Assembly (NCBI GenBank): GCA_016899975.1
Contig: JACJJN010000010.1
Span: 44,682-108,681, forward strand
Length of the DNA stretch: 64,000 nucleotides
Direction of reading: 5' to 3'
Source: Lacrimispora saccharolytica
Lineage (GTDB): Bacteria > Bacillota > Clostridia > Lachnospirales > Lachnospiraceae
Shown here: positions 1-8,690 of the stretch, one piece after another
Position numbering within the stretch: the first letter of the stretch is position 1
Layout: each line of letters opens with the position of its first letter
The notes under the pieces: model-generated
What the model was told of the DNA's origin: nothing
Databases searched by the model: none
The model's input: the letters and a program-made list of their open reading frames with translations, nothing else
Translations under genes and position numbers: made by a program

Positions 1-1853
1 TTGTCCCATCGTAATACCCTAAGATTGGAGTGTTTCTGTTCCAGTTCTTTATAATAAGAAAAGATTTCCTCTGTCTCGCTGTTATTTTCAATAATCAGAA
101 TCTCGAAATTCCTATACGTGGATTTCTCATAAATAGAGTGAATACACTTTTCCAGATCTTCCCTGTGATCCTTATTCGGAATCATAATGGAAACCAGCGG
201 TTCCCCTTCCACAAGAAGCTTTGTCCGGTATCTGCCGAACTGATCTGTCATTGTAACCTCCGCCTTCATCCCAATTCTCTCAAAATGTGCAGCCACTGCG
301 GCTCTTCCCGCCTCGTACGCATACATTTTACTGGTCGGATCTCCCGCCGTGGAAGCCGGATGGTTTCTCCAATGATACAAAATCTTGGGGATATGTTTAA
401 TTTTATGTGCTTTTTCGCAGCATCTCAGAATGAAGTCAAAATCCTGCGCTCCGTCATACTCTTTTCTGAGCAGACCGACCTGATCCACAATATCTTTTTT
501 CACAACAAAAATATGGCAGATATAGTTATTGCTTCTGAGCAGATCAAGATTAAAATCCGGTTTAAAATGCGGATCATAATAGGTTTTTCCATCCATTGTG
601 ATCTTGTCTTCATCTGTATAGACAACATCTGTTTCCAGATCCTCATTCACTGCTTTTACAATCTCATACAGAGCATTTGGCGCCAGGGTATCATCATGGT
701 CGGAGAACATAATAAAATCTCCGTCCGCAATTCTGATTGCCCCGTTGGTATTCTCGGAAATCCCATCATTCTTTTCCAGAAGAACATAGGAGATTCTCTT
801 TTCCTTTCCATACATTCTCTGAATAAACGGTCCTACCTGGCCATTATTGCTTCCGTCCGCCAGACACAGCTGCCAATTCCTGTACGTCTGACTCTGAACA
901 GAGTCAATCAATGCTTTCAGGAAATCCAGTGGAGTATTGTAAAGGGGAATCACGATGCTGATCTTAGGCTCATACGCAAACCTGTGTTTCCTCTGCTTTT
1001 TCAGATCTTTTTCGGAAAGCTTATGGTCTGCAAGCCAGATATCATAGTCAGAAATATGCCGGTTCATCTCTTTAATCGCATAATAACGAAAATCCTTCAG
1101 ACCTGTTTCCCTGATTCTCTTTCTGTTCTCCGCGAATCTGGAAGGTCCCAATACTTTCAGATACTTTCCGATCGTCGTATTATCACGATCAAATTTCTTC
1201 ATATCGATTGGGAATTCCTTTGCAGTCATTTTATTACTGATCCTGACAATGATTTTTCTTGCCTTTACATCTTCTCTCCTGATGGAAAGGATATAACCGC
1301 ACTTACGCTCTTTGTCCAAATGGAACAGACGATTCACATCGTTCCTCACTTCGCGTTTCATTTTAAAAGGCACAGGCTGTCCTTTGCTGTCCAAAACCTC
1401 GATTTTGGCACTGTCATACTTATCGTAAGCCCAGCCCCAGAGAATCATTCTGTCGTCCTTCTTCTCCTGAATGTCAAGATTTCCTTCCAGCGTAGTGGTT
1501 CCGCCTTCTTCGAGAATCTTCTGAATCTCCTTATGGAAAATCGTCTGCTTTTCTTCCCCATCGTCAGCGATTAGTTCAAGAAACGTGCATCCCAGATCCC
1601 GCAGTTTATAGATTTTTTCAATACTCACCGTAAATCCGGCATCCGACGGAATTTCCAGTGTTTTCAGAACGTTTCTCAAATCTACTCTGTTTTTCCGTTT
1701 TACGCAATATTCAAGTTCCTGATCCGCATCCGTCCGGACAGATACTGTCACCTTTCTTCCGCTCTCGCTTAGAACCCAGCCTTCTATTTCATAGCTGAAA
1801 TTATCTTCAACATTACAGTTATCGAAATCAACACTCCAGTAAAATTTACTCAT
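1..1853 (-). CDS. Two-domain family 2 glycosyltransferase (3' end outside window)
   Basis: The minus-strand frame starts at the ATG at 1851-1853 and runs off the left edge, with about 617 codons visible. The first ~290 residues look like a beta-rich accessory region. A GT2 domain begins near residue 297 (ISIVIPLYN) with an acidic SDHDD nucleotide-sugar/metal motif. A second GT2 domain begins near residue 553 (VSIMIPNKD) and is cut by the window edge. Tandem GT2 proteins of this kind usually build polysaccharide backbones, often rhamnans, at the cytoplasmic membrane face. The start codon overlaps the stop of the kinase-like gene by 4 bp, which implies translational coupling. Given RmlB/RmlC and Wzm/Wzt upstream, a rhamnosyl or mixed backbone polymerase is a reasonable inference, but the sugar cannot be read from sequence. 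Confidence 0.85.
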   Translation of the reverse strand, partial: MSKFYWSVDFDNCNVEDNFSYEIEGWVLSESGRKVTVSVRTDADQELEYCVKRKNRVDLRNVLKTLEIPSDAGFTVSIEKIYKLRDLGCTFLELIADDGEEKQTIFHKEIQKILEEGGTTTLEGNLDIQEKKDDRMILWGWAYDKYDSAKIEVLDSKGQPVPFKMKREVRNDVNRLFHLDKERKCGYILSIRREDVKARKIIVRISNKMTAKEFPIDMKKFDRDNTTIGKYLKVLGPSRFAENRKRIRETGLKDFRYYAIKEMNRHISDYDIWLADHKLSEKDLKKQRKHRFAYEPKISIVIPLYNTPLDFLKALIDSVQSQTYRNWQLCLADGSNNGQVGPFIQRMYGKEKRISYVLLEKNDGISENTNGAIRIADGDFIMFSDHDDTLAPNALYEIVKAVNEDLETDVVYTDEDKITMDGKTYYDPHFKPDFNLDLLRSNNYICHIFVVKKDIVDQVGLLRKEYDGAQDFDFILRCCEKAHKIKHIPKILYHWRNHPASTAGDPTSKMYAYEAGRAAVAAHFERIGMKAEVTMTDQFGRYRTKLLVEGEPLVSIMIPNKDHREDLEKCIHSIYEKSTYRNFEILIIENNSETEEIFSYYKELEQKHSNLRVLRWD

Positions 1854-3208
1854 TCTTTATTCCTTTCTTTCAGCCGGCGATATTTTCTGTATGCCTTCCA
1901 GACTTTTGTATTCTCCATCTCACGAATCAGCAACCGTTTCTGTTCGATAACCTGATTTTTATCCCGAATTGTTCTGTCCCTTTCAGCAATCGTCTCACGG
2001 AGTATCTCAGCTTTTTCCCTTTCCTCACGAATCAGCTGCTCCTGCTCCTGACTTTTCTTTGTCAATGTTTTGAACGCTCCTGTCAATTCTTCTGAAAGCG
2101 GCATCACCAGCCACTCAAGCTCTAAGCTATGAACCGCATTCTCTTCATACAGTATATTAGGGTCATTCTGTTCAAAAATCAGCAGCCCATTTCCAAGATC
2201 CTTTCCATTCAATGCATACATTCCCGGCTGAAGTTCTCTGCCATTGACCGAAAAGCGGTGGATCTCCACTACACAAGGACGTTCTCCCGGATCGAGTCGA
2301 ATACTGCTGACCGGCTCCTGAAACTCCATATTGCACACAACGTTCTTTCCATCCCGTGGGGAAAAAAATCTGGAATCTCTTTCACGGATCACACCGTCTG
2401 TACTCCAGAAAAGCTGAAGGCGTCCCCAAATTTGGCCGCGATATGCTTCCAGCGCATCTTCCACAGAAATCACTCCCGGAGTAATCCTTGGATACATCAT
2501 ACGCAGCGGCTCATACCCTTGAATGATGTATTGCTGAAACATCTTTTCCATCTGTGCGTACGCCGCCTGTCTTTCCTCAGAAATTCCAAACCGCTCATAG
2601 ATCTTCCGATCCCGCAGAATTTCATTTCTCGCTCCTGTCGTCTCAAAATAATAATGAAGAACTCTGTATACGACAAATTCCACTGGGATCGGGAAATCAA
2701 ATGTCCACTCATAATCAATCAGATTCCATCCGTCACAGACAATAACATTATTCAGAACCATGTCTATATCCGTGACTGACGCGGATTTCATATGTTCAAA
2801 TTCCGGAACAAAGCCAAACACTTCCTGAAATTCCGAAGTCAGATAAAAATCTTCCTGAGCTGAGTCCAGAATAAGCGAAAGATATTGATCCAAGGTTTCT
2901 TCTACCTTGTCATACTCTTTGCGTTCTACATACCCATCCATAACTTCTTCCAGTGTCTGTCCTTCCAGATAGTCCATTTCCACAGCGTGATCCGTCAAAC
3001 AACACTGGTTAATTTTCAGCCCTTTTCCCGTATAAAGCTTCTCCAGTTCTTCGAACCATCGATAAATATTTTTTACATGTTTGTCCGCTTTCTCGCTGCA
3101 CGGTGTTTTTATAACCTTCTTTTTTCCGCCATCCAGACATATGGCAGTCCGTATGGAAAATTCTGCTGAACGCTCATTTGAGTATTTTACAAAAATTGTT
3201 TTCATCAT
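1850..3208 (-). CDS. Kinase-like protein with C-terminal coiled coil (possible polymer cap/ruler subunit)
   Basis: This is a 452-residue protein. Its N-terminal half resembles a eukaryotic-type/APH kinase fold: a candidate nucleotide-binding lysine in VIKTP (~residue 34), a catalytic-loop-like DIDMVLNN (D147/D149, N153/N154) and a metal-site-like LIDYEW (D165). Residues ~250-370 look beta-rich, and ~375-445 form a strongly charged heptad-like coiled coil ending in a basic tail. It overlaps the methyltransferase gene upstream and the glycosyltransferase gene downstream by 4 bp each. Enterobacterial WbdD has the same parts in the same order (methyltransferase, kinase, coiled coil), caps O-antigen chains and sets their length. 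By analogy this may phosphorylate the non-reducing end before export. That is inference; kinase activity is unproven. The second of the two initial ATG codons (3205) has the better ribosome-site spacing. Confidence 0.7.
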   Translation of the reverse strand: MMKTIFVKYSNERSAEFSIRTAICLDGGKKKVIKTPCSEKADKHVKNIYRWFEELEKLYTGKGLKINQCCLTDHAVEMDYLEGQTLEEVMDGYVERKEYDKVEETLDQYLSLILDSAQEDFYLTSEFQEVFGFVPEFEHMKSASVTDIDMVLNNVIVCDGWNLIDYEWTFDFPIPVEFVVYRVLHYYFETTGARNEILRDRKIYERFGISEERQAAYAQMEKMFQQYIIQGYEPLRMMYPRITPGVISVEDALEAYRGQIWGRLQLFWSTDGVIRERDSRFFSPRDGKNVVCNMEFQEPVSSIRLDPGERPCVVEIHRFSVNGRELQPGMYALNGKDLGNGLLIFEQNDPNILYEENAVHSLELEWLVMPLSEELTGAFKTLTKKSQEQEQLIREEREKAEILRETIAERDRTIRDKNQVIEQKRLLIREMENTKVWKAYRKYRRLKERNKE

Positions 3209-4128
3209 ATCTCCACCTTCTCCAGAATCACCAGAAATGAATTGGAAAATTCCGGAAACTGTCCTTCATCCACAAGAGAATCGTATGCGCGAGTTTCGTC
3301 AAAAAGCAACAGTCTTTGCCGATCCATATTGCACAGATTATTATGCAGTTCTCCTCGTTTCGGAAGATATTCGTCGGAATAGACCGCCAGAGGAAATTTA
3401 TAATCCGGATAAGGATAGAAAAACTCCGCCTTCAGCCCGCCAACTTCTTGAAACATTCCTTCCAGTTCCCTTTTGGAAAACGTACGTGCCCCTGAAACAT
3501 GGGTGTAACCTTCGATCCCCTCAAAATAGCGGCCGTTATGATCTTCCGTACATCCTGCCCAGTATTTCATACCCAGCCTGTTTTCTATTGCCAGAAGAAT
3601 TTTTCCGCCCGGCTTCAGGTGGCCTCTTATTTTGCGAAGCATATCATGAAACGGTCTGTCACTGCTGATATACATCCTGGAATACTCAAACACGCCAATC
3701 AGCGTAATATAATCGTAACGTTCGGAGAGATTCGGCTCAATGTCCTGAAAATTTCCCACGATAATCTCAATATTGGAATATCGGTAATTTCTGTGAGCGT
3801 TAATGTAGCTCCTCTTTTTTGACAATTCGACACATGTCACCTTTTCAGCTTTTTCAGCCAACGCTCCGGTAATCGCACCACATCCGGAACCGATTTCCAG
3901 TACCTGAGCGCAGGGCTCTATCGGAAACCACTCAATAATATTCTGTCGGATCTTTGAAAAATGATACAAAGCAGACCAACTGCTTTTTTGAGAAATCACC
4001 ATGCTGTAATCGTCAAGATGCAGCTTGGCCATTTCAAGCAACTCCTCTTCCACCGGACCGTCGCTGTAAAAATCTTCCCCCGGATAGTATTCATACTCCA
4101 ATACGACATTTCCTATCTTCTCCTGCAT
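3205..4128 (-). CDS. Class I SAM-dependent methyltransferase
   Basis: This 307-residue protein has a clear Rossmann methyltransferase signature. Motif I is VLEIGSGCGAITG, followed by an acidic VTCVELS at the end of strand 2 and a YDYITLIGVFEY strand-4 region. It contains a FGVP-free, soluble sequence with no membrane segment. It sits between wzt (12 bp upstream) and the kinase-like gene (4-bp ATGA overlap). In ABC-exported polysaccharides such a methyltransferase typically modifies the non-reducing terminal sugar or a phosphate on it. The context supports O-methylation of the glycopolymer end, or of the phosphate added by the neighbouring kinase-like protein. The substrate is inferred from position only. 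GGAGGGG lies just two bases before the ATG, so initiation may depend partly on coupling. Confidence 0.85.
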   Translation of the reverse strand: MQEKIGNVVLEYEYYPGEDFYSDGPVEEELLEMAKLHLDDYSMVISQKSSWSALYHFSKIRQNIIEWFPIEPCAQVLEIGSGCGAITGALAEKAEKVTCVELSKKRSYINAHRNYRYSNIEIIVGNFQDIEPNLSERYDYITLIGVFEYSRMYISSDRPFHDMLRKIRGHLKPGGKILLAIENRLGMKYWAGCTEDHNGRYFEGIEGYTHVSGARTFSKRELEGMFQEVGGLKAEFFYPYPDYKFPLAVYSDEYLPKRGELHNNLCNMDRQRLLLFDETRAYDSLVDEGQFPEFSNSFLVILEKVEI

Positions 4129-4140
4129 AACCCCTCCATA

Positions 4141-5412
4141 TTAATGAACTTCCACTTTCGAATTCATATCATAAAAACCAACGGTATTTTTCGTGGAAAG
4201 CACTGTAATACTGCATACGTCATACAGACGGTGAAACACCTGAAAATCTCCGTCCTTATAACCAGTACATCCAAGCGACAAAAGATATTCCCCTCCCTGC
4301 AGAGACATATTCTGCCGGAAAGACACTTCTACAACATCGCCCGGATTCTGCGGCTTAACATCCGCCTCTTCATACATCGTGTTGGTTCCTGTAATCTCCG
4401 TTCCCTTCAGATCTTTGATACTGTATGCAAAAATCGGTGATTCTACACGGTTAGAAAATTTGATTCTCATATGAATCGTAAAATCTGTTCCCTTTTCAAT
4501 CGTATTTGTCACCACATTATTTTCATCACGGATTGTGAAATCCACAATCTCACCATCCTTATTCCCGTACTCCAGTACCTGAGGATTCAGAGCAAAAGAT
4601 CTCTCCCAGCTTGATGTACTTTTCTCTGCTGGATCCGGCATTTCCTTTTGTTCCGCCGCTTCCTTTTCGTCACCATCCTGGCCAACAAGAAGCTTTTTAT
4701 AGAGATCCACCATTTCTTTCGCTGAACCTTCCGCACGCTTAACTCCCTGATTCAAAAGTACAACCCTATCACAGTATTTGCTGACACTTCCCAGATCATG
4801 ACTGACAAAAAGGATTGTTTTTCCTTCCTTTTTAAACTCTTCAAATTTTCTATAGCACTTTGCCTGAAAAAATACGTCGCCTACGGAAAGTGCCTCGTCG
4901 ACAATCAATATCTCAGGATCAATATTGATTGCAACTGCGAACGCAAGACGCACAAACATACCGCTGGAATATGTTTTTACAGGCTGATGGATAAAATCTC
5001 CAATATCTGCAAAAGAGAGTATGGCGTCAAGCTTGGCGTCAATTTCTTCCTTGGAAAATCCGATCATTGTTCCATTCAGATACACATTTTCCAGACCAGA
5101 ATATTCCATATTGAAACCGGCGCCCAGCTCCAACAGCGCAGAGATTCGTCCGTTTACCCGAACTTCTCCGGCCGTTGGATTCAGTACGCCTGTTATAATT
5201 TTAAGAATTGTTGATTTTCCGGAACCATTCGTACCGATGATTCCCACGGTTTCTCCCCGATGTACATCAAAGGATACGTCACGGAGAGCATAATGCTCAC
5301 GATATTTCTTTTTCCTTGTCAGACCCAGTGACTCCTTTAACCGATCCATCGGTTTGTCATATAATTTATACATCTTATCCAGATGCTCTACTGAAATTGC
5401 AATTTCTGCCAT
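4141..5412 (-). CDS. wzt: Polysaccharide ABC transporter ATPase with C-terminal carbohydrate-binding-like domain (Wzt)
   Basis: This 423-residue ATPase has Walker A GTNGSGKST (~residues 60-68), a degenerate signature YSSGM, and Walker B ILIVDEALSVGD. After the ~245-residue nucleotide-binding domain and an acidic linker, residues ~270-423 resemble the immunoglobulin-like Wzt C-terminal domain, which in O-antigen exporters recognises the terminal modification of the chain. I chose the ATG at 5412 over the GTG at 5439: AGGAAGG precedes the former and no ribosome site precedes the latter. It pairs with Wzm upstream to export a completed undecaprenyl-linked polymer. The C-terminal extension fits the adjacent methyltransferase and kinase-like genes, which could make the recognised cap. 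Confidence 0.92.
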   Translation of the reverse strand: MAEIAISVEHLDKMYKLYDKPMDRLKESLGLTRKKKYREHYALRDVSFDVHRGETVGIIGTNGSGKSTILKIITGVLNPTAGEVRVNGRISALLELGAGFNMEYSGLENVYLNGTMIGFSKEEIDAKLDAILSFADIGDFIHQPVKTYSSGMFVRLAFAVAINIDPEILIVDEALSVGDVFFQAKCYRKFEEFKKEGKTILFVSHDLGSVSKYCDRVVLLNQGVKRAEGSAKEMVDLYKKLLVGQDGDEKEAAEQKEMPDPAEKSTSSWERSFALNPQVLEYGNKDGEIVDFTIRDENNVVTNTIEKGTDFTIHMRIKFSNRVESPIFAYSIKDLKGTEITGTNTMYEEADVKPQNPGDVVEVSFRQNMSLQGGEYLLSLGCTGYKDGDFQVFHRLYDVCSITVLSTKNTVGFYDMNSKVEVH

Positions 5413-5478
5413 TGTCTTTTCCTTCCTGTTTTCTTGCACACTGCAGCCGTTCAGACAACTGACCGGCTGACCGAACTG

Positions 5479-6864
5479 TCATAGCACATCGGCAAAATGT
5501 GGTTTCAAACGTTTGAAAATAAACGCTCCGATCCCAAAAAGTACCGCTGTTACAACCCAGAAGTAAAGCCCCCAGCTCACATGAGCCATCACGCTGACAT
5601 GTCCCAGCATAGAATCTCTGTACCCAGTGACAATATAATACATGGGATTCAGCTTAAACAGCTTTATCACAAGCGGATGATCCGCCATCACTGAATTAAT
5701 ATCCCACATAATCGGTGTAAGCCAAACACCTACCTGAAGCAAAATGTTAATAATCTGCGTCAGATCGCGGAAGAAAACAACAATCGCACTTGTGGCATAG
5801 ACAAGCGCCAGTACGAAGCAGAATCCACAGAATGCATAATAAATCAACTGCAGGACATACGGAGTTGGGAAATACCCGTATCCGCTGCACAAAACCAGCG
5901 CAAAGGCAACAAAAAACACATGTACAAAACCTGCAGAAATAATCTTTACAATCGGCAGTATACTAATTTTGAACACAACTTTTTTTACCAGGTAATTATA
6001 CTCCAGAAGTGCATTCGTACCGCCATTCAACGCATCCTGGAAAAAGAACCATGGGATGATACCTGTTGTCAGATAGAGAACAAAAGGGTAATTATCCACA
6101 TTTCCCGACCGCAGTCCGACAGAGAATACAAACCAGTAGACCAAAATCGTAACAATCGGCTGAATAAACGCCCAGACAATTCCCAAATAGGAACCGGCAT
6201 ATTTGGTTTTGAAATCGTTCACTGAAAGCTTAAGGATCAGTCTCCTGTTCTGCAGAAGCTCCATAGGCAGAACCATGAGCTTTTTCCGCAGCAGAAACAG
6301 CACAAGTATTCCAAGATCCAGAACTGCCAGAACCGCGATATTTCTCATCATCTGGCTCTGCGCTGCCTCTCGTTCCAATGGCTCTGACAGTGCGGAAGAA
6401 TCTACCATAACCGCCAGAAATGGATCTGTTCCCGATGTTTCTATCACAGTCTGACCGTCTTCTGACCGAACAGACGCAATCTGCTGCTGCGCCAGTGAAT
6501 CCGAAAAAATTTCAGGCGAAAGCTCAACAACCGTATCCCCATACTGCAGATACATCTTTCGTATCTGATATTCTCCCGGGTCTGTCCCAAGATCCAAACG
6601 AACCATCGCCGCCCATGAGGTAATGTGGAATTCCAATTCCTGGTATTCTCCCACTTCTGTATAGGCGATTTTCTCACTGTTCGCTTCCTGGAATGCAGTG
6701 TTTTCACCATAATAAAGTTGTATCACATCTTCATGATCAGCTTTCATTTCCACAAAAAAGCCGAATACCCCAGAAGCCGGCGTTCGATAACTGAAAATAT
6801 AGATATTCAGCGCTACTACAACCGCCGCCAGCACAAGTACAAAAAATTTCTTCTTGTTTGACAT
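5479..6864 (-). CDS. wzm: Polysaccharide ABC-2 permease (Wzm) with N-terminal extracytoplasmic domain
   Basis: This 461-residue protein is much longer than usual Wzm permeases (about 260-270 residues). The C-terminal ~265 residues are a standard ABC-2 polysaccharide permease with six membrane segments (LKLSVNDFKTKYAGSYLGIVWAF onward, followed by GIIPWFFFQDAL). The N-terminal ~195 residues comprise one membrane helix (8-25), a ~145-residue hydrophilic, probably external beta-rich domain, and a second helix (174-191). GGGAG precedes the ATG at a good distance. It is the membrane partner of Wzt. The added domain could act on the polymer as it emerges or dock wall-attachment enzymes; this is inference. 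See findings. Confidence 0.9.
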   Translation of the reverse strand: MSNKKKFFVLVLAAVVVALNIYIFSYRTPASGVFGFFVEMKADHEDVIQLYYGENTAFQEANSEKIAYTEVGEYQELEFHITSWAAMVRLDLGTDPGEYQIRKMYLQYGDTVVELSPEIFSDSLAQQQIASVRSEDGQTVIETSGTDPFLAVMVDSSALSEPLEREAAQSQMMRNIAVLAVLDLGILVLFLLRKKLMVLPMELLQNRRLILKLSVNDFKTKYAGSYLGIVWAFIQPIVTILVYWFVFSVGLRSGNVDNYPFVLYLTTGIIPWFFFQDALNGGTNALLEYNYLVKKVVFKISILPIVKIISAGFVHVFFVAFALVLCSGYGYFPTPYVLQLIYYAFCGFCFVLALVYATSAIVVFFRDLTQIINILLQVGVWLTPIMWDINSVMADHPLVIKLFKLNPMYYIVTGYRDSMLGHVSVMAHVSWGLYFWVVTAVLFGIGAFIFKRLKPHFADVL

Positions 6865-6865
6865 A

Positions 6866-7438
6866 TTATAACTCCCGGTTTTCTGTATACTCCTGTATAC
6901 CTCCCCACTTCTGATCTTTTTCAGAAATAATCAGATCCTCACGGGTCATTCCATCCGGCATCGGCCATTCCACGCCAATCTTAGGATCTGCCCAGAATAA
7001 GCCGCCTTCGTCATTCGGATGATAAAAATCTGTACATTTATATGCAAACTCTGCATAGTCAGAAAGTACGATAAACCCATGTGCAAAGTTTTTCGGAATA
7101 AAAAACTGCTTCTTATTTTCCGCAGAAAGAAGGACACCATACCACTTTCCATATGTTTTGGAACCTGGACGAAGATCCACAGCAACATCGAACACTTCTC
7201 CGCTGACAACTCTTACCAGTTTATCCTGTGGATAATTAATCTGAAAATGAAGGCCGCGCAGTACGCCCTTTCTGGACGCAGACTGATTGTCTTGGACAAA
7301 TTCCATATCAATTCCTGCTTCTTTATAATCATTGTAATTATAAGTTTCCATAAAATATCCACGCTCATCGCCGAACACTGTCGGTGTGATAACCTTCAAA
7401 CCTTCAATTTCACATGTTTCCACTGTTATTTTTCCCAC
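6866..7438 (-). CDS. rfbC: dTDP-4-dehydrorhamnose 3,5-epimerase
   Basis: This cupin-fold epimerase catalyses the third step of dTDP-L-rhamnose synthesis. Family hallmarks are visible: FGDERGYFMETYN, VQDNQSASRKGVLRGLHFQ with the catalytic histidine, and FFIPKNFAHGFIVLSD. I place the start at the GTG at 7438 (190 residues), which is preceded by AAGAGGT at seven bases. An ATG 30 bases further upstream has no comparable site. It directly precedes wzm. With RmlB next to it and RmlA/RmlD not seen here, the locus can make part of the dTDP-rhamnose pathway; the other two enzymes are presumably elsewhere in the genome. Alias rmlC. Confidence 0.96.
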   Translation of the reverse strand: MGKITVETCEIEGLKVITPTVFGDERGYFMETYNYNDYKEAGIDMEFVQDNQSASRKGVLRGLHFQINYPQDKLVRVVSGEVFDVAVDLRPGSKTYGKWYGVLLSAENKKQFFIPKNFAHGFIVLSDYAEFAYKCTDFYHPNDEGGLFWADPKIGVEWPMPDGMTREDLIISEKDQKWGGIQEYTENREL

Positions 7439-7532
7439 AGCAATTACCTCTTTTCTGTATATTTTCAATTATCTGTATTTTACGCAAAAATGCAGTGTAC
7501 ATCAAGCCACTGCAATTTTGCCCCACTCATTT

Positions 7533-8615
7533 TTATTTGTCTTTATACATTTCCGTGTAATATTTCTGATAGTCTCCGCTTGTCACGTTATTCATCCACT
7601 CTTCATGTTCGAAAAACCATGCAATCGTTTTGCGAATTCCCTCTTCAAAACAGGTCTCCGGATACCAGCCGACTTCTGCTTTGATCTTGTCAGGCGCAAT
7701 CGCATACCTGCGGTCATGACCTTTACGGTCTTCCACATAAGTAATCAGATCTTTGCTGACAAGAGCCTTTCTCGGATCATCGTCCGAAAGCATTTCCTGA
7801 AGCGTATCCAGAATAATGTGGATAATCTGAATATTCTGTTTTTCATTATGTCCGCCGATGTTGTATGTTTCAAACAGACGGCCATTTTCCTGAACCATAT
7901 CAATTCCTTTACAATGATCCTCCACGTACAGCCAGTCACGGACATTCTTTCCGTCGCCGTAAACCGGCAGCTTCTTTCCGTGAAGCGCATTGTTGATGAT
8001 CAGCGGAATCAGTTTCTCAGGGAACTGATAAGGGCCGTAATTGTTGCTGCAATTGGTGATGTTCGCCGGGAATTTGTATGTGTCCATATATGCTTTTACA
8101 AGCATATCTGAAGACGCTTTGCTCGCAGAATATGGACTGTGAGGATCGTAAGGAGTTGTCTCATAAAAATATCCGCCGTCCTCTTCCAGAGAACCATATA
8201 CCTCATCGGTCGATACGTGCAGGAATTTATGGTCTGGCTTGAAAGTACCATCCTCCAGTTCCCAAGCCGCTTTTGCCGCATTCAGCATAACCAGTGTTCC
8301 AAGCACGTTTGTCTTTACGAACACTTCGGGATTCTTAATGCTGCGGTCAACATGGCTTTCCGCCGCAAAATGAACCACCCTCTGGATGTCATATTTCTCA
8401 AATAAGGCGTTGATTGCCTCGCTGTCGCAGATATCCGCTTTCACAAACGTGTAATTTGGTCTGTCTTCAATATCCTTCAGATTCTCGAGGTTTCCTGCAT
8501 AAGTCAGTTTGTCCACATTGATAATCTGAATTTCATCACCGTATTTTTTGAACATATAATGAATATAATTGGAACCGATAAATCCTGCTCCTCCTGTCAC
8601 AAGGTACGTACGCAT
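7533..8615 (-). CDS. rfbB: dTDP-glucose 4,6-dehydratase
   Basis: This 360-residue extended short-chain dehydrogenase converts dTDP-glucose to dTDP-4-keto-6-deoxyglucose. The N-terminal NAD site is TGGAGFIGSNY. The substrate/catalytic region has STDEVYG and the YSASKASSD active-site Tyr-Lys pair, plus the family NNYGPYQFPEKLIP and GDGKNVRDWLYVEDH motifs. GGAGG precedes the ATG at 8615 by seven bases, whereas the ATG at 8621 lies only one base from the same site, so I use 8615. Spacing to rfbC is 94 bp. Together the two genes point to rhamnose as a component of the polymer made by this locus. Alias rmlB. Confidence 0.97.
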   Translation of the reverse strand: MRTYLVTGGAGFIGSNYIHYMFKKYGDEIQIINVDKLTYAGNLENLKDIEDRPNYTFVKADICDSEAINALFEKYDIQRVVHFAAESHVDRSIKNPEVFVKTNVLGTLVMLNAAKAAWELEDGTFKPDHKFLHVSTDEVYGSLEEDGGYFYETTPYDPHSPYSASKASSDMLVKAYMDTYKFPANITNCSNNYGPYQFPEKLIPLIINNALHGKKLPVYGDGKNVRDWLYVEDHCKGIDMVQENGRLFETYNIGGHNEKQNIQIIHIILDTLQEMLSDDDPRKALVSKDLITYVEDRKGHDRRYAIAPDKIKAEVGWYPETCFEEGIRKTIAWFFEHEEWMNNVTSGDYQKYYTEMYKDK

Positions 8616-8690
8616 TTTCATTCCTCCATTTTACCATTTTCGGTTATTTTCTGGTCTATTATAGCATCATAGACATCAAAAAGCAATGTT

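Noticed and set aside
30..1574. A 514-codon open frame on the plus strand.
   Set aside because: It is antisense to a clear GT2 protein on the minus strand, has no ribosome site and no recognisable protein pattern.
5412..5439. GTG start for Wzt at 5439.
   Set aside because: No ribosome site precedes it, while AGGAAGG precedes the ATG at 5412.
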